A DNA stretch of 64,000 nucleotides from Neptuniibacter halophilus (GTDB taxonomy: Bacteria > Pseudomonadota > Gammaproteobacteria > Pseudomonadales > Balneatricaceae). The stretch covers positions 3,782,001 to 3,846,000 of the forward strand of contig NZ_AP027292.1 of the NCBI RefSeq assembly GCF_030295765.1, read 5' to 3'. Below the pieces are notes generated by a model. The model ran no database searches. It had not been told where the DNA came from and saw only the letters and a program-made list of their open reading frames with translations. The translations under genes were made by a program, and so were the position numbers. Below, piece after piece: positions 27,389-39,258 of the stretch (its first letter is position 1; each line of letters opens with the position of its first letter).

Positions 27389-28948
27389 TCAGGCTTTAAG
27401 TGAGGGTTTAATCTCTGTAAGCCGTGAAGCTTTTTCATAAGCATGGGCGATCTTCAGCAATTTAAGATCTTCCTTGTTGCGTCCTATCAACTGGATACCC
27501 ATCGGCCTGCCCTGAGCATCAAACCCGGCCGGGACATTAACCACCGGACAACCTGACAGAGTTCCCGGCGTAACGATCTGCATCCAGCGATGATAAGTAT
27601 CCATCGGGGTGCCATTGATCTCTTCTGGCCAATGGGTTGCGGCAGCAAAAGGAAATACCTGCGCCGTTGGTAGTGCGACCACATCATACTGATCAAACAG
27701 TTTATCCAGCGCCAGGTACCATTGGGTGCGCGCTTTTGATGCAGCATAGACATCCATCGCAGAGAGTTTAAGTCCGCCCTCGATCTCCCAGATTGCCTCA
27801 GGCTTCATCAGGGCACGGTTACTCTCTTTGGCGTAAAGCCCACTGGCAATGCCGGCAATCAGGAAGTGACGCAGTGTTAACCAGGTCTGCCAGAGCTCAT
27901 CCACAGAATACTGCATGGTCACCGGTTCAACACTGCAACCCATAGTTGAGAAGTGCTTCAATGCACCTTCACACAGGCTCATCACCCCCGGCTCTGTCGG
28001 CAGATTACCATTGAAATCCCCCAGCCAGGCGACTTTCATCCCTTGGGTATCAGTGTCCAGTGAATGCATAAAGCGGTTGGGATCTGATTTATGTGACAAC
28101 GGCACACGGGAGTCATAACCGGACATGACCGACAGCAGCATCGCCGTATCCTTAACCGTGCGCCCCATCGGCCCCTCATAACCCAGTTGCTGGAAGAACA
28201 CCTCTTTGGTCGGCCCAAAAGGAACAACTCCCTGAGAAGGACGGAAGCCAATGATGTTGTTGTAGGCGGCCGGGTTACGCAGAGAACCCATCATATCACT
28301 GCCATCAGCCACCGGAACCATGCCTGTGGCAACCGCCACCGCTGCACCTCCACTGCTGCCACCAGCACAAAGCGCCGGATCATAGGCGTTGCGTGTCACC
28401 CCGAATACTGTGTTATAGGACTGAGAACCCAGTCCGAATTCCGGCGTATTGGTTTTACCGATCAGGATCGCGCCGGACTGACGCAACCGCTCGACAAACA
28501 CCGCATCATGCCCGGGCACCCAGTCCTTCAGAATCGGTGAGCCCAGCGATGTTTTAATCCCTTTGGTAGCAGCCAGATCTTTAACGGCATGGGGAAAACC
28601 GTGCATCCAGCCTCGATACCGCCCCTGATCCAGATCCTTATCCGCCGCTTTGGCCTCTGCCAGCAGCGATTCCTGATCCCTTAATGAGACGATAGCGTTA
28701 TAGACCGGATTGTAGCGTTCAATCTGTGCCAGGTAGCTCTGCATCACCTCAACACAGCTAACACTGCGGCTGCGAATCGCCTTCGACAGATCATCAGCGG
28801 TTAATGACAGAAGCTGTTCCGGGGAGTTAACAGCCACACGCTCTCTAGCCTGAGCCATCGAACTGATCAGATTAGCAGAAGCGGCCAGAACGCCGAGACT
28901 GCCGCCTTTTTTCAGCAACGAACGGCGGGAAATTGCTTCAGTACTCAT
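27389..28948 (-). CDS. Exported amidase (amidase-signature family)
   Basis: 519 residues. The N terminus SRRSLLKKGG followed by a hydrophobic stretch and AQA is a twin-arginine signal peptide, so it is probably exported folded to the periplasm. The amidase signature GGSSGGAAVAVATGMVPVADGSD is present, with the catalytic Lys in HAVKDLAA and the cis-Ser and nucleophilic Ser in the glycine-rich loop. Substrate unknown. It follows an OprD-type porin gene by 14 bases, so the two are likely co-expressed: an amide-containing compound could enter through the porin and be hydrolysed in the periplasm. Confidence 0.88.
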   Translation of the reverse strand: MSTEAISRRSLLKKGGSLGVLAASANLISSMAQARERVAVNSPEQLLSLTADDLSKAIRSRSVSCVEVMQSYLAQIERYNPVYNAIVSLRDQESLLAEAKAADKDLDQGRYRGWMHGFPHAVKDLAATKGIKTSLGSPILKDWVPGHDAVFVERLRQSGAILIGKTNTPEFGLGSQSYNTVFGVTRNAYDPALCAGGSSGGAAVAVATGMVPVADGSDMMGSLRNPAAYNNIIGFRPSQGVVPFGPTKEVFFQQLGYEGPMGRTVKDTAMLLSVMSGYDSRVPLSHKSDPNRFMHSLDTDTQGMKVAWLGDFNGNLPTEPGVMSLCEGALKHFSTMGCSVEPVTMQYSVDELWQTWLTLRHFLIAGIASGLYAKESNRALMKPEAIWEIEGGLKLSAMDVYAASKARTQWYLALDKLFDQYDVVALPTAQVFPFAAATHWPEEINGTPMDTYHRWMQIVTPGTLSGCPVVNVPAGFDAQGRPMGIQLIGRNKEDLKLLKIAHAYEKASRLTEIKPSLKA

Positions 28949-28962
28949 ATGCTCACTCCTGA

Positions 28963-30261
28963 TTAGAATTTAACGCTGTAATTGAGATAGATACGATCGG
29001 CATGGTGGGTAATCAAACCTGCATTTGAATACTTGGCCGCTGTGCGTTTAACGCCATCCGGTGTGCCATCGGTATTGTGTTCCACATGCAGCCAGGCCAG
29101 ATGTAATCCTTCCAGCGCACCACCGAAGCGATACTGCAATACACTCTGCAGCTCATCCCGGTCGAAATCATCAAAGCCTGCCGCTTCAGTCGAATAGGCA
29201 TAATGCGCATCCCAACGCAGTGCCGGCAGCCCCAGATCCGCAAAGCTCATACCGGCACTGACTTTGAACATGCGTTCATCTTCAAGACCAAACCAGTAAA
29301 AGTTCTTGGCACTGCTGTCCCAGGTTCCGTAATCCTGAGCGAAGAAAGTGCGATCGTAATCATCACCCCTCACTTCCGTCATACTCAAACCAACGTAGTA
29401 AGGGCCGTGACTGTATTTCGCACCCAGCTCATAAAAGCGGGCACTATGTTCCGGTTCACTGCTGAACGGGCCTGCACCGGCATATTCAAACAACGCACCT
29501 GCGTCCTTCTGTTGCCCGTACTGGAGTTTAAGATTCAGGGCATCTTTATCTCCCAGTGCAATCTTATGGGAAAGTGCCAACTGATAAGATTTGAGGTAAT
29601 CATCTGATTCAGCGTATTCGACACAGAGCCGGGTGTTTTCGCTGAAGTTATAGCTCGCGCCCATCAGACGCAGATAGTCGATCTGATCACCGTTGAAGGT
29701 TCTCAGGTCTTCAGAGAAGGTTGAACCGTTACGCGGGCTGAAACCGTCTATCTGGGTGAAGTAAACAGAACCGCCATCAAAACGATAATCCATATCCCAC
29801 CCCAGCGTGCTGGTCGGCAGTATCCGGGTAGTGTTGTCTTTATATTGCATCCGGTTACGGACTTTTTTACCCAACCCTACGTGTAATGAGATACTGCCTT
29901 TCTCGTAGCCTTTCAGCTTCAGATAGGCTTCGGTCAGCTTACCTATCCCATCAGGGTTCTGGATCGAATCATCCGCATTCAGGTTAGTCACATTATTCGC
30001 GTCAGCACCGATATTCAGATCCCCCGCCATGGCGGCTGTAATATTCAGGGCAAGCAGATCGCGATAGTAACCAGACTGGAATCCGAGCTGCAGTGCATGC
30101 ACCCACTCGTCACGGGTCGGGCCGACACCATCATCCGGATCTTCATTCCAGTAATACTGGGCGTAACGCACACTCGTGGCCGCATCATCCACAAAGCTGT
30201 CTGCGAACACCGGGAAGGGGGTGAGCAAAGCCACCAGACTTATGATTTTTTTATCATTCAT
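28963..30261 (-). CDS. OprD-family outer-membrane porin
   Basis: 432 residues from the ATG giving a clean signal peptide (MNDKKIISLVALL, then FADSF). The sequence is rich in alternating beta strands, with the OprD-type loops RYAQYYWNEDP, KLTEAYLKLKGY and LPTSTLGWDMD, and ends in the aromatic KF expected for barrel insertion. OprD-type channels take up basic amino acids, peptides or aromatic acids. It is upstream of the exported amidase and divergent from an IclR-type regulator, with which it shares a 300-base intergenic region. Confidence 0.88.
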   Translation of the reverse strand: MNDKKIISLVALLTPFPVFADSFVDDAATSVRYAQYYWNEDPDDGVGPTRDEWVHALQLGFQSGYYRDLLALNITAAMAGDLNIGADANNVTNLNADDSIQNPDGIGKLTEAYLKLKGYEKGSISLHVGLGKKVRNRMQYKDNTTRILPTSTLGWDMDYRFDGGSVYFTQIDGFSPRNGSTFSEDLRTFNGDQIDYLRLMGASYNFSENTRLCVEYAESDDYLKSYQLALSHKIALGDKDALNLKLQYGQQKDAGALFEYAGAGPFSSEPEHSARFYELGAKYSHGPYYVGLSMTEVRGDDYDRTFFAQDYGTWDSSAKNFYWFGLEDERMFKVSAGMSFADLGLPALRWDAHYAYSTEAAGFDDFDRDELQSVLQYRFGGALEGLHLAWLHVEHNTDGTPDGVKRTAAKYSNAGLITHHADRIYLNYSVKF

Positions 30262-30488
30262 TGTTTTACTTTTTATTGATGATTGAAGAGGAGTAAAAAA
30301 TACTAAGTCGGGGTGAATCGCGGAGTAAATCGAATCTGGTTTCACATTATGGAACCAAACCGTTTGTCGCAGGTTGCGTTACAAATCCTGCAAGATCATT
30401 ACATTTGGTTACCATTTATTAAATTCAATTATTGATTGCTGATTAAAATACAGTCACGATAAATAAGCTCTGTATGCTCAGACAGGAG

Positions 30489-30544
30489 ACCTGCGAATAA
30501 GGCCCGCAGTATATGCAGAGTAGTATGAGGACGTATTCGCAGGT
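30489..30544. promoter_or_regulatory. Inverted repeat upstream of the IclR gene, candidate operator
   Basis: Perfect 11-base arms ACCTGCGAATA (30489-30499) and TATTCGCAGGT (30534-30544), 34 bases apart, ending 17 bases before the iclR ATG. A further CGCAGGTT occurs near 30368. The arms could be two half sites for the IclR protein, overlapping its own translation start region. The rest of the 300-base gap to the porin gene is AT-rich with no gene seen. Confidence 0.5.
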
Positions 30545-30561
30545 TTCACAGGCAATGCAGT

Positions 30562-31332
30562 ATGACCACTAAATCCATCGCAAAAGCCAGGTCCCTGATG
30601 GACCTGCTGGCCACGTCCTGTGAGGGCAGCGCGAACCTGGAAACCCTGCATATCCTCTCGGGTTACCCAAAGGCAACCGTTAAACGGATTCTGGACGATA
30701 TGCAGGAGCTGGGGCTTGTCTATCGCCGACTCGCGGATAAACGCTATGTTCTGCTGAATATGGATCAGGCGACCTTTGATCCGATCAATATACTGGTTAA
30801 AGACCTCTCTCCGGTACTGCAACACCTGCATCAATCAACCGGGCTGTTCTCCGACTTCGTGATGCTGCGTCAGGGACAGCCCAGCATAATAGAAAGCAAC
30901 TTCAGCCTGTCTAACCTGCGCTCAACGGCTGACCGGGTGATCGGTGCCCGGCCGAGTCTGCGGGAATCCGCCGCCGGGCGCACTCTGTATGCCGAAACCA
31001 ATGCCTGCCCGGAGCTTGATAAAATTCATGAGCACTGGGCTGATACGCTGCAACAGGAAAAGTCCAGAGGCGTCTACCAGCGCATCGAAGGGAGCTGGGA
31101 GTATGGATTCGACAAACCATTTGATATACGCGCCATCGCCCTGCCGGTGCGCTTCAAAGGAGAAACCATTGCCGCACTCAGCCTTTACTGGAATGGTCGC
31201 ATACAGCAACAGGCCGGCAACAACCATGAGCAAGTACGCTTGCTGGCTGGCGCCCGGGATAAAATGGAAGAGATTATTGCGGATCGTGCGATGCTGTATC
31301 GGCGCTTAGCGCTGGAGCTGCCTTTCGACTAG
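30562..31332 (+). CDS. IclR-family transcriptional regulator
   Basis: 256 residues. N-terminal winged helix (RSLMDLLATSCEGSANLETLHILSGYPKATVKRIL) followed by the IclR effector domain (STGLFSDFVMLRQGQPSIIES, RVIGARPSLRESAAGRTLYA). Divergent from the porin-amidase unit, which it probably controls in response to a small organic molecule. The last codons form one arm of a 13-base inverted repeat with the ppsA side. Confidence 0.9.
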   Translation: MTTKSIAKARSLMDLLATSCEGSANLETLHILSGYPKATVKRILDDMQELGLVYRRLADKRYVLLNMDQATFDPINILVKDLSPVLQHLHQSTGLFSDFVMLRQGQPSIIESNFSLSNLRSTADRVIGARPSLRESAAGRTLYAETNACPELDKIHEHWADTLQQEKSRGVYQRIEGSWEYGFDKPFDIRAIALPVRFKGETIAALSLYWNGRIQQQAGNNHEQVRLLAGARDKMEEIIADRAMLYRRLALELPFD

Positions 31333-31346
31333 CCCAGCGCTAAGCG
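31303..31346. repeat. Inverted repeat at the iclR-ppsA junction
   Basis: Perfect 13-base arms CGCTTAGCGCTGG (31303-31315) and CCAGCGCTAAGCG (31334-31346), 18 bases apart, spanning the iclR stop codon. Likely folds in both convergent transcripts. There is no T-tract, so if it terminates it does so without the usual tail. Confidence 0.6.
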
Positions 31347-31357
31347 GTGTGCAGCGT

Positions 31358-33739
31358 TTACGCTTCGCCGGGTTCTGAACCATTGTTGGCCAGGAAGAAC
31401 CAGGTATCCAGTACTGAATCCGGGTTAAGCGATACGGTACTGATGCCCTGCTCCATTAACCAGCGGGCCAGATCAGGATGATCTGACGGGCCCTGACCAC
31501 AGATACCGATATATTTACCCTGCGACTTACAGGCACTGATCGCCATGGAAAGCAGTTTCTTAACCGCTTCGTTCCGCTCATCAAACAGGTGGGCAATCAC
31601 ACCAGAATCACGATCCAGCCCCAACGTGAGCTGAGTCAGGTCATTGGAACCGATAGAGAAGCCATCAAAATGTTCCAGGAACTCATCCGCCAGCAGCGCA
31701 TTAGACGGAATCTCACACATCATAATGATACGCAGACCATTCTCACCACGCTTCAGGCCATTTGAGGCCAGCAGATCAACTACCTGCTTTGCTTCACCCG
31801 GTGTACGAACGAACGGGATCATCACCTCCACGTTGGTCAGCATCATCTCATCACGGACGCGCTTCAGAGCACGACACTCCAGCTCAAAGCAGTCACGGAA
31901 GCTTTCTGAGATATAACGCGCCGCACCGCGGAAGCCCAGCATCGGGTTTTCTTCGCTTGGCTCATACATATCACCACCGATCAGGTGGCCATATTCGTTA
32001 GACTTAAAGTCCGACATGCGCACAATCACTTTCTTCGGATAGAAAGCCGCAGCCAGTGTCGCGATCCCCTCAACCAGTCGGTCGACGTAGAAATCCACCG
32101 GGCTGTCATAGCCGGCGATACGACGGGTGATAGTCTGCTGCAGTGCAGGTGGCTGACTGTCAAAATTCAACAACGCTTTAGGGTGCACGCCAATCATACG
32201 GTTGATGATGAATTCCAGCCGGGCCAGACCTACGCCGGCATTGGGCAGTGCCTGAAAATCAAATGCCCGATCCGGGTTGCCGACGTTCATCATAATATCG
32301 AACGGCAATGGCGGCATTGAATCAACACTGTTGGACTGATGCTCGTAATCAAGACGACCCGCGTATACGCGTCCCGTATCACCTTCCGCACAGGAAACCG
32401 TCACCAACTGTCCGTTAACGAACTGCTCCGTCGCATCGCCACAACCAACAATCGCCGGAATACCCAGCTCACGGGCAATAATCGCCGCGTGACAGGTACG
32501 GCCACCACGGTTCGTTACGATTGCCGATGCGCGCTTCATCACCGGCTCCCAGTCCGGGTCGGTCATATCAGTGACCAGAACCTCACCCGGCTGTACCGTA
32601 TCCATCTCACTCAGATCATGGACGATACGAACATGGCCGGAACCGATCCGATGCCCGATTGAGCGACCTTCCACCAGCACTTCACTGGTCTCTTTCAGCA
32701 GGTAACGCTCAATTACCGCCTGATTGCTCCGGCTCTTCACCGTTTCAGGGCGTGCCTGAACGACAAACAGCTCACCGGTATCGCCGTCTTTGGCCCACTC
32801 AATATCCATTGGACGGCCATAGTGCGCTTCGATCTCCAGCGCAATCCGCGCCAACTGCTGTACATCGTCATCGTTAATCGAGAAGCGATGACGCTCTTCA
32901 GCCGCCACATCCACGGTGCTGACCGGGTTTTCAGAACCCGGTGCTGAATACACCATTTTGATCGCTTTAGAACCCAGCGTTTTACGGATGATCGCCGGGG
33001 CGTTCATCTTCAGCGTCGGCTTGTAAACGTAGAACTCGTCCGGATTCACGGCCCCCTGTACCACGGTTTCACCGAGGCCATACGCAGAGGTAATGAAGAC
33101 AACATGATTGAAGCCGGATTCCGTATCCAGTGTAAACATCACCCCGGATGCGCCGGTCTCACTACGAACCATGCGCTGAATACCGGCCGAAAGTGCCACT
33201 TCGCTGTGTTCGAAACCATGATGCACACGGTAGGAGATGGCGCGGTCGTTATACAGAGAGGCAAACACCTCTTTAATGGCGTGTTTTACGTTATCCAGCC
33301 CACGCACATTGAGGAAGGTTTCCTGCTGACCGGCAAAGGATGCATCCGGCAGATCTTCAGCGGTTGCAGAGGAGCGTACCGCGACCGCCAGATTCGGATT
33401 ATCGGCAGACAGCGTCTCCCAGTATTGGTTAATCGCTGCATCCAGCTCAGGCTGAAAGTCTGCCTCCATCACCCAGTCCCGGATCGTCTGACCGGCCTCT
33501 TTCAGGGCCTGAATATCATTAGTATCCAACTGGTAAAGTTTCTGGTTGATCTTCTCTTCCAGACCGCCATGGGCAAGGAAGTCACGATAAGCATCAGCAG
33601 TGGTTGCAAATCCGTTCGGGACTTTGACATTAGCGCCTGTCAGTTCCTGAAGCATTTCCCCAAGAGAAGCGTTCTTACCACCCACCTTCTCTACATCGTT
33701 CATACCTACCTGATCCAGGCGAAGTACATAGTTCTGCAA
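31358..33739 (-). CDS. ppsA: Phosphoenolpyruvate synthase
   Basis: 793 residues, normal length. Converts pyruvate and ATP to PEP, AMP and phosphate in gluconeogenesis. The N-terminal ATP-grasp domain has [10 protein letters not shown] and [25 protein letters not shown]; the swivelling phosphohistidine is His417 in [15 protein letters not shown]; the C-terminal barrel has [21 protein letters not shown] and [14 protein letters not shown]. It is divergent from ppsR, whose product controls it by phosphorylation. Confidence 0.97.
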   Translation of the reverse strand: MQNYVLRLDQVGMNDVEKVGGKNASLGEMLQELTGANVKVPNGFATTADAYRDFLAHGGLEEKINQKLYQLDTNDIQALKEAGQTIRDWVMEADFQPELDAAINQYWETLSADNPNLAVAVRSSATAEDLPDASFAGQQETFLNVRGLDNVKHAIKEVFASLYNDRAISYRVHHGFEHSEVALSAGIQRMVRSETGASGVMFTLDTESGFNHVVFITSAYGLGETVVQGAVNPDEFYVYKPTLKMNAPAIIRKTLGSKAIKMVYSAPGSENPVSTVDVAAEERHRFSINDDDVQQLARIALEIEAHYGRPMDIEWAKDGDTGELFVVQARPETVKSRSNQAVIERYLLKETSEVLVEGRSIGHRIGSGHVRIVHDLSEMDTVQPGEVLVTDMTDPDWEPVMKRASAIVTNRGGRTCHAAIIARELGIPAIVGCGDATEQFVNGQLVTVSCAEGDTGRVYAGRLDYEHQSNSVDSMPPLPFDIMMNVGNPDRAFDFQALPNAGVGLARLEFIINRMIGVHPKALLNFDSQPPALQQTITRRIAGYDSPVDFYVDRLVEGIATLAAAFYPKKVIVRMSDFKSNEYGHLIGGDMYEPSEENPMLGFRGAARYISESFRDCFELECRALKRVRDEMMLTNVEVMIPFVRTPGEAKQVVDLLASNGLKRGENGLRIIMMCEIPSNALLADEFLEHFDGFSIGSNDLTQLTLGLDRDSGVIAHLFDERNEAVKKLLSMAISACKSQGKYIGICGQGPSDHPDLARWLMEQGISTVSLNPDSVLDTWFFLANNGSEPGEA

Positions 33740-33971
33740 CGGCTTATCTCCTACTCTGGTGTTCTGATCATGCGTTTTTATAGCGGAATCTTACTGTACC
33801 TCGACGGAAAAATCCTTAACACAAAGCGGCAATTTCAGGAGATTCTCATCTAAACCTGATCTATCACGCCCTTTAGCCCCATGTTCAGGAAGATCCGGCA
33901 CTTTATCCTCTTTTTCCGACGCCGATCTGGTATAGTTGCTGATCATTTTTGGCACAGTTTGTAATAGTAAG

Positions 33972-34790
33972 ATGAAACGCACCGCATTTTTTATCTCCGA
34001 TGGAACCGGTATCACCTCAGAAGCACTCGGGCACAGCCTGCTGGCGCAGTTCGACGGAATCGAATTTGAGCAGATCACCCTGCCCTATGTGGATGATCTT
34101 GAAAAAGCCCGGGAGGTAGTTCAGCGTATCGATCAGACTGCGCAGAAAGATGGAATTCGCCCGTTGATCTTCGATACGGTGGTCAATGAGGATATTCGCA
34201 AAATCATCGCGCAATCCAATGCGTTTCAGATCGACGTGTTTTCAAGCTTCCTCAAACCGCTGGAACATGAACTGGGTGCACACTCCAACTATTCTGTTGG
34301 TAAATCCCACGGTATTGTTGAACGTAATCGCTACAAAGACCGTATTGATTCGGTCAATTTTGCGATTGATAACGACGATGGTGCCCGTACGAAACAATAC
34401 GATAATGCCGACATCATTCTGGTCGGTGTATCCCGTTGCGGTAAAACACCCACCTGCCTGTATATGGCGATGCAGTTTGGCATTCGTGCGGCAAATTACC
34501 CGCTCACCGAAGAGGATCTGGAGTTCAACAATCTGCCTAAAGCACTGGAACCCCATCAGCATAAACTCTACGGGCTAACCATAGATCCCTTCCAGTTGGC
34601 TGCGATTCGCCATGAACGTCGCCCTAACAGTCGTTACGCTTCACTGGATCAGTGTGACTTCGAAGTGCGGGAAGTGGAGCGCTTGTTTAAAAAGCTCAAT
34701 CTGCCTTCTATCAATACCACCAACTTCTCGATAGAAGAGATCTCTACCCGGATTATGGCTCAGGCAGGTCTGGAACGGCGGATGAACTGA
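33972..34790 (+). CDS. ppsR: PEP synthase regulatory kinase/pyrophosphorylase
   Basis: 272 residues. DUF299 family: [21 protein letters not shown] at the N terminus and the P-loop GVSRCGKT at residues 152-159, followed by [11 protein letters not shown]. The enzyme uses ADP to inactivate PpsA by threonine phosphorylation and reactivates it by phosphorolysis. The ATG giving MKRTAFF matches the family start; the longer frame is improbable. The ppsA/ppsR divergent pair is standard in gammaproteobacteria; a shared regulatory region lies in the 232-base gap. Confidence 0.95.
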   Translation: MKRTAFFISDGTGITSEALGHSLLAQFDGIEFEQITLPYVDDLEKAREVVQRIDQTAQKDGIRPLIFDTVVNEDIRKIIAQSNAFQIDVFSSFLKPLEHELGAHSNYSVGKSHGIVERNRYKDRIDSVNFAIDNDDGARTKQYDNADIILVGVSRCGKTPTCLYMAMQFGIRAANYPLTEEDLEFNNLPKALEPHQHKLYGLTIDPFQLAAIRHERRPNSRYASLDQCDFEVREVERLFKKLNLPSINTTNFSIEEISTRIMAQAGLERRMN

Positions 34791-34797
34791 GCCCGGG

Positions 34798-35253
34798 CTA
34801 ACATCCGGTTTCTACCCTCACCAGATAGGGCTCACTCAGGTCAGGATTATGCGGCCAGCCCGCATAGTTATAGTCAATCCGGCAGTCTGTCCGCGGTGTT
34901 TCGCTCCACAAAAACCACCCGGCCCCACTCATGTAATCAAACCCGGAAAAGTTGACTAACAAGCCGATAGCATTATCGGTGGGGTAGCCATTTACCATGC
35001 TGATTATCTTTCCATCCACCATGATGGGATCATTGGGCCCCAGGCCTGATATCGTTTGTTTAACATGAGCCATATTGGCAGCCGTGATCAAGCTGCCTGA
35101 CAAACTGTCAAACATTGCGCTGCGTGTATCCTCGCGCAGATCAAGAAAACGGGGTAACGCCACCACCGACAGTATGCCCAGCAGAGCAATCACCATAACC
35201 AGCTCGATAATGCTGAAACCCCGTTGCCACTGTTTACCTTCTGCTCTCTCCAT
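34798..35253 (-). CDS. Type IV prepilin-like / pseudopilin protein
   Basis: 151 residues from the ATG at 35253. A basic leader ending in Arg-Gly is followed by FSIIELVMVIALLGILSVVALPRF, a class III (prepilin peptidase) signal with Gly-1, Phe+1 and Glu+5. The C-terminal part is short, with a likely disulfide pair (Cys in RTDCRIDYN and the terminal Cys), as in MSHA-type minor pilins. No other pilus gene is nearby, so it must depend on assembly and peptidase proteins encoded elsewhere. It is convergent with ppsR (7 bases between stops). Confidence 0.82.
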   Translation of the reverse strand: MERAEGKQWQRGFSIIELVMVIALLGILSVVALPRFLDLREDTRSAMFDSLSGSLITAANMAHVKQTISGLGPNDPIMVDGKIISMVNGYPTDNAIGLLVNFSGFDYMSGAGWFLWSETPRTDCRIDYNYAGWPHNPDLSEPYLVRVETGC

Positions 35254-35467
35254 GCATAACTCCTGCCCTGACTGCAAAAATGACCTGTCCGTTCAGATCG
35301 CGCTTCAACGGAAACAACGGCCCAATAACTACAATTATTTATAGCCTGACTACGATTTATAGTAGTTTTGGAAGTAAAATTCCAGAACAAAACGGTCATT
35401 CCGTAGAAAAGTGGCTACGGGTGAAGCTATTCAGGAAAGAAGAGATCAGAAGGAGTAAACAGATAAA

Positions 35468-35493
35468 CCCGGCGCACTGCACAGTACACCGGG
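35468..35493 (-). terminator. Probable terminator after pobA
   Basis: On the minus strand CCCGGTGTACTG pairs with CAGTGCGCCGGG (12 pairs, two of them G-U) and is followed by TTTATCTGTTT. It lies 42 bases beyond the pobA stop. Confidence 0.6.
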
Positions 35494-35534
35494 CGGGAGA
35501 TGGGTCTCAGATCGATTAAACTCAAAAACTCAGC

Positions 35535-37251
<1,717 letters not shown>

Positions 37252-39186
37252 ATGCAATATCATTTGAATGGGTTTAAACCCGGCAACTATCAGGTTCCCG
37301 ATGAGGCCAGAAAGCCTTACCCCAACCCACCGGTTGTTGACCTGCCCGCTGAAGTGGATGTGCTGATCATCGGTACTGGCCCTGCCGGTCTGACCATGGC
37401 ACGTCAGTTGTCTGAGTTTTCTGATATTAAAACCTGCATCGTTGATATGGCGCCCGGCCCTCTGCTGTTTGGTCGCGCCGATGGTATCTCCTGTCGCACC
37501 ATGGAGATCATGGAAGCGTTCAACAGCAGTGAGATGGTAGTGAAAGAAACCTACCAGCTTAAGCAAAACACATTCTGGGAGCCTGACGCGGCTAATCCTC
37601 AGAACATCAAACTGACGCACAAGATTCCTGACGCCCGGGCCGGACTCTCGGAGTTTACCCACGGCATTGTTAACCAGGCGCGACTGCATGAACTGCTGGT
37701 CGATGGAATGGAGCGATCCATTACCCACCTTAGCCCGCATTACAGCCGTGAACTGGTTGAGATGAACATCGACGACAGCCTGACACAGGATCTCGACGCC
37801 TACCCGATCACAGCGACGTTCAAGCGAACCGACGAGGCCGGTGCCGGAAAAACTGAAACCGTTAAAGCCCGTTATGTCGTAGGTTGCGATGGTGCCAGAA
37901 GTAAAGTGCGTAAAAGCATGGATATACCCCTGCAGGGCGATTCCGCCAACAAAGCCTGGGGCGTGATGGATATACTCCTGAACACCGATTTCCCGGATAT
38001 CCGCGTTAAGAGCTTCATCCAGTCCAAAGATCATGGTGCGGTCATGACCATTCCACGTGAGGGTGGCTACCTTTGCCGCTTCTATGTGGAACTGGATCTC
38101 CTCGGCAAGGACAAACGTGCTGCCGATGTTAAACTGACTGAAAAAGATATCATTGCTAAAGCCCAGAAGATCTTCACCCCTTACACACTGGATGTAAAAG
38201 AGGTGGCCTGGTGGTCAATCTATGAAGTGGGTCAGCGTATTGCTGAACGCTTTGATAATCGCCCGGTCGACAGTTCTGAAGATGTTATTCCCCGCGGATT
38301 TGTGGCCGGTGACGCCTGCCACACCCATAGCCCTAAAGGCGGCTGGGGTCTCAATACTTCACTCCCGGACACATTCAATCTGGGCTGGAAGCTGGCTTCC
38401 GTACTGCAGGGCAAAAGCCACCCTAAACTGCTCAGCACTTACGGCACCGAGCGCCGTAAAGTAGCACAACAGTTAATCGATGCTGACCGCGAACTGTCTA
38501 AACTGGTCGCAACCCGCCCGACTGCCGGCGATGAATCTGAGCAGGCCAAAGTGGATACCGCCAAGATCGAAGCCTTTATGAAACGCCAGAGCGGTTTTGT
38601 AGCGGGTACCTCTATCGAGTACTTCCCGTCTTACATCTGTACCGGTCAGGAAAATCAGCATCTGGCCCCCGGCTACCACATTGGCCAGCGATTCCACTCT
38701 GCTGAAGCAACCCGTGTTGCCGATGGTCGCAGCCAGCATCTTGGCCACCTTGTAAAAGCAGACGGTCGCTGGCGTATCTTCCTGTTTGGTGACAAGCAGA
38801 ATCCGACGGACAGTTCATCTGCGGCGTATCAACTCATCGACTTCCTGGCAAATGATGCCACTTCGCCGGTGAACCGATACACACCAGAAGGTGCTGATAT
38901 TGATTCAGTGATTGATACCTACGCGATCTTCCAGCAACAGAATCTGTCGATGCACGATCTGCATGATTACCTGTGGCCGGCCAAAGGCAAATACGGCCTG
39001 CGTGATTATGAGAAGGTGTTCCATGCCGAAGAAGGCAACGACATCTACGACCTGCGCGGCATTGACCGCACATCCGGTTGCATGGTGATTGTCCGGCCTG
39101 ACCAGCACATCGCTAATATTCTGCCACTGACGGCACATCAGGAACTGTCTGAGTTCTTTGATTTCTTTATGCTTGAGCAGAAATAA
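37252..39186 (+). CDS. Flavoprotein aromatic hydroxylase, 3-hydroxybenzoate 4-monooxygenase-like
   Basis: 644 residues from the ATG preceded by AGAGGA. The FAD motif is VDVLIIGTGPAGLTMARQL (about residues 36-54), the second FAD motif is FVAGDACHTHSPKGGWGLNTS, and a C-terminal thioredoxin-like domain (about 440-640) is present, giving the phenol hydroxylase / MobA layout. The closest characterised group by architecture is 3-hydroxybenzoate 4-monooxygenase of Comamonas, which yields protocatechuate. Together with PobA both meta- and para-hydroxybenzoate would feed the same product. Phenol 2-monooxygenase activity is an alternative. Confidence 0.82.
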   Translation: MQYHLNGFKPGNYQVPDEARKPYPNPPVVDLPAEVDVLIIGTGPAGLTMARQLSEFSDIKTCIVDMAPGPLLFGRADGISCRTMEIMEAFNSSEMVVKETYQLKQNTFWEPDAANPQNIKLTHKIPDARAGLSEFTHGIVNQARLHELLVDGMERSITHLSPHYSRELVEMNIDDSLTQDLDAYPITATFKRTDEAGAGKTETVKARYVVGCDGARSKVRKSMDIPLQGDSANKAWGVMDILLNTDFPDIRVKSFIQSKDHGAVMTIPREGGYLCRFYVELDLLGKDKRAADVKLTEKDIIAKAQKIFTPYTLDVKEVAWWSIYEVGQRIAERFDNRPVDSSEDVIPRGFVAGDACHTHSPKGGWGLNTSLPDTFNLGWKLASVLQGKSHPKLLSTYGTERRKVAQQLIDADRELSKLVATRPTAGDESEQAKVDTAKIEAFMKRQSGFVAGTSIEYFPSYICTGQENQHLAPGYHIGQRFHSAEATRVADGRSQHLGHLVKADGRWRIFLFGDKQNPTDSSSAAYQLIDFLANDATSPVNRYTPEGADIDSVIDTYAIFQQQNLSMHDLHDYLWPAKGKYGLRDYEKVFHAEEGNDIYDLRGIDRTSGCMVIVRPDQHIANILPLTAHQELSEFFDFFMLEQK

Positions 39187-39215
39187 TTCGCTGACTGGCT
39201 GAAACACACAGTCGT

Positions 39216-39249
39216 AAAGCCCGCCGGTTTATACCGTGCGGGCTTTTTT
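39216..39249 (+). terminator. Intrinsic terminator after the aromatic hydroxylase gene
   Basis: AAAGCCCGC and GCGGGCTTTTTT arms with a 13-base loop, 30 bases past the stop. Confidence 0.88.
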
Positions 39250-39258
39250 ACGCCCGCG

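Noticed and set aside
34791..34800. AGCCCGGGCT palindrome between ppsR and the prepilin gene
   Set aside because: Too short and without loop or T-tract to support a terminator.
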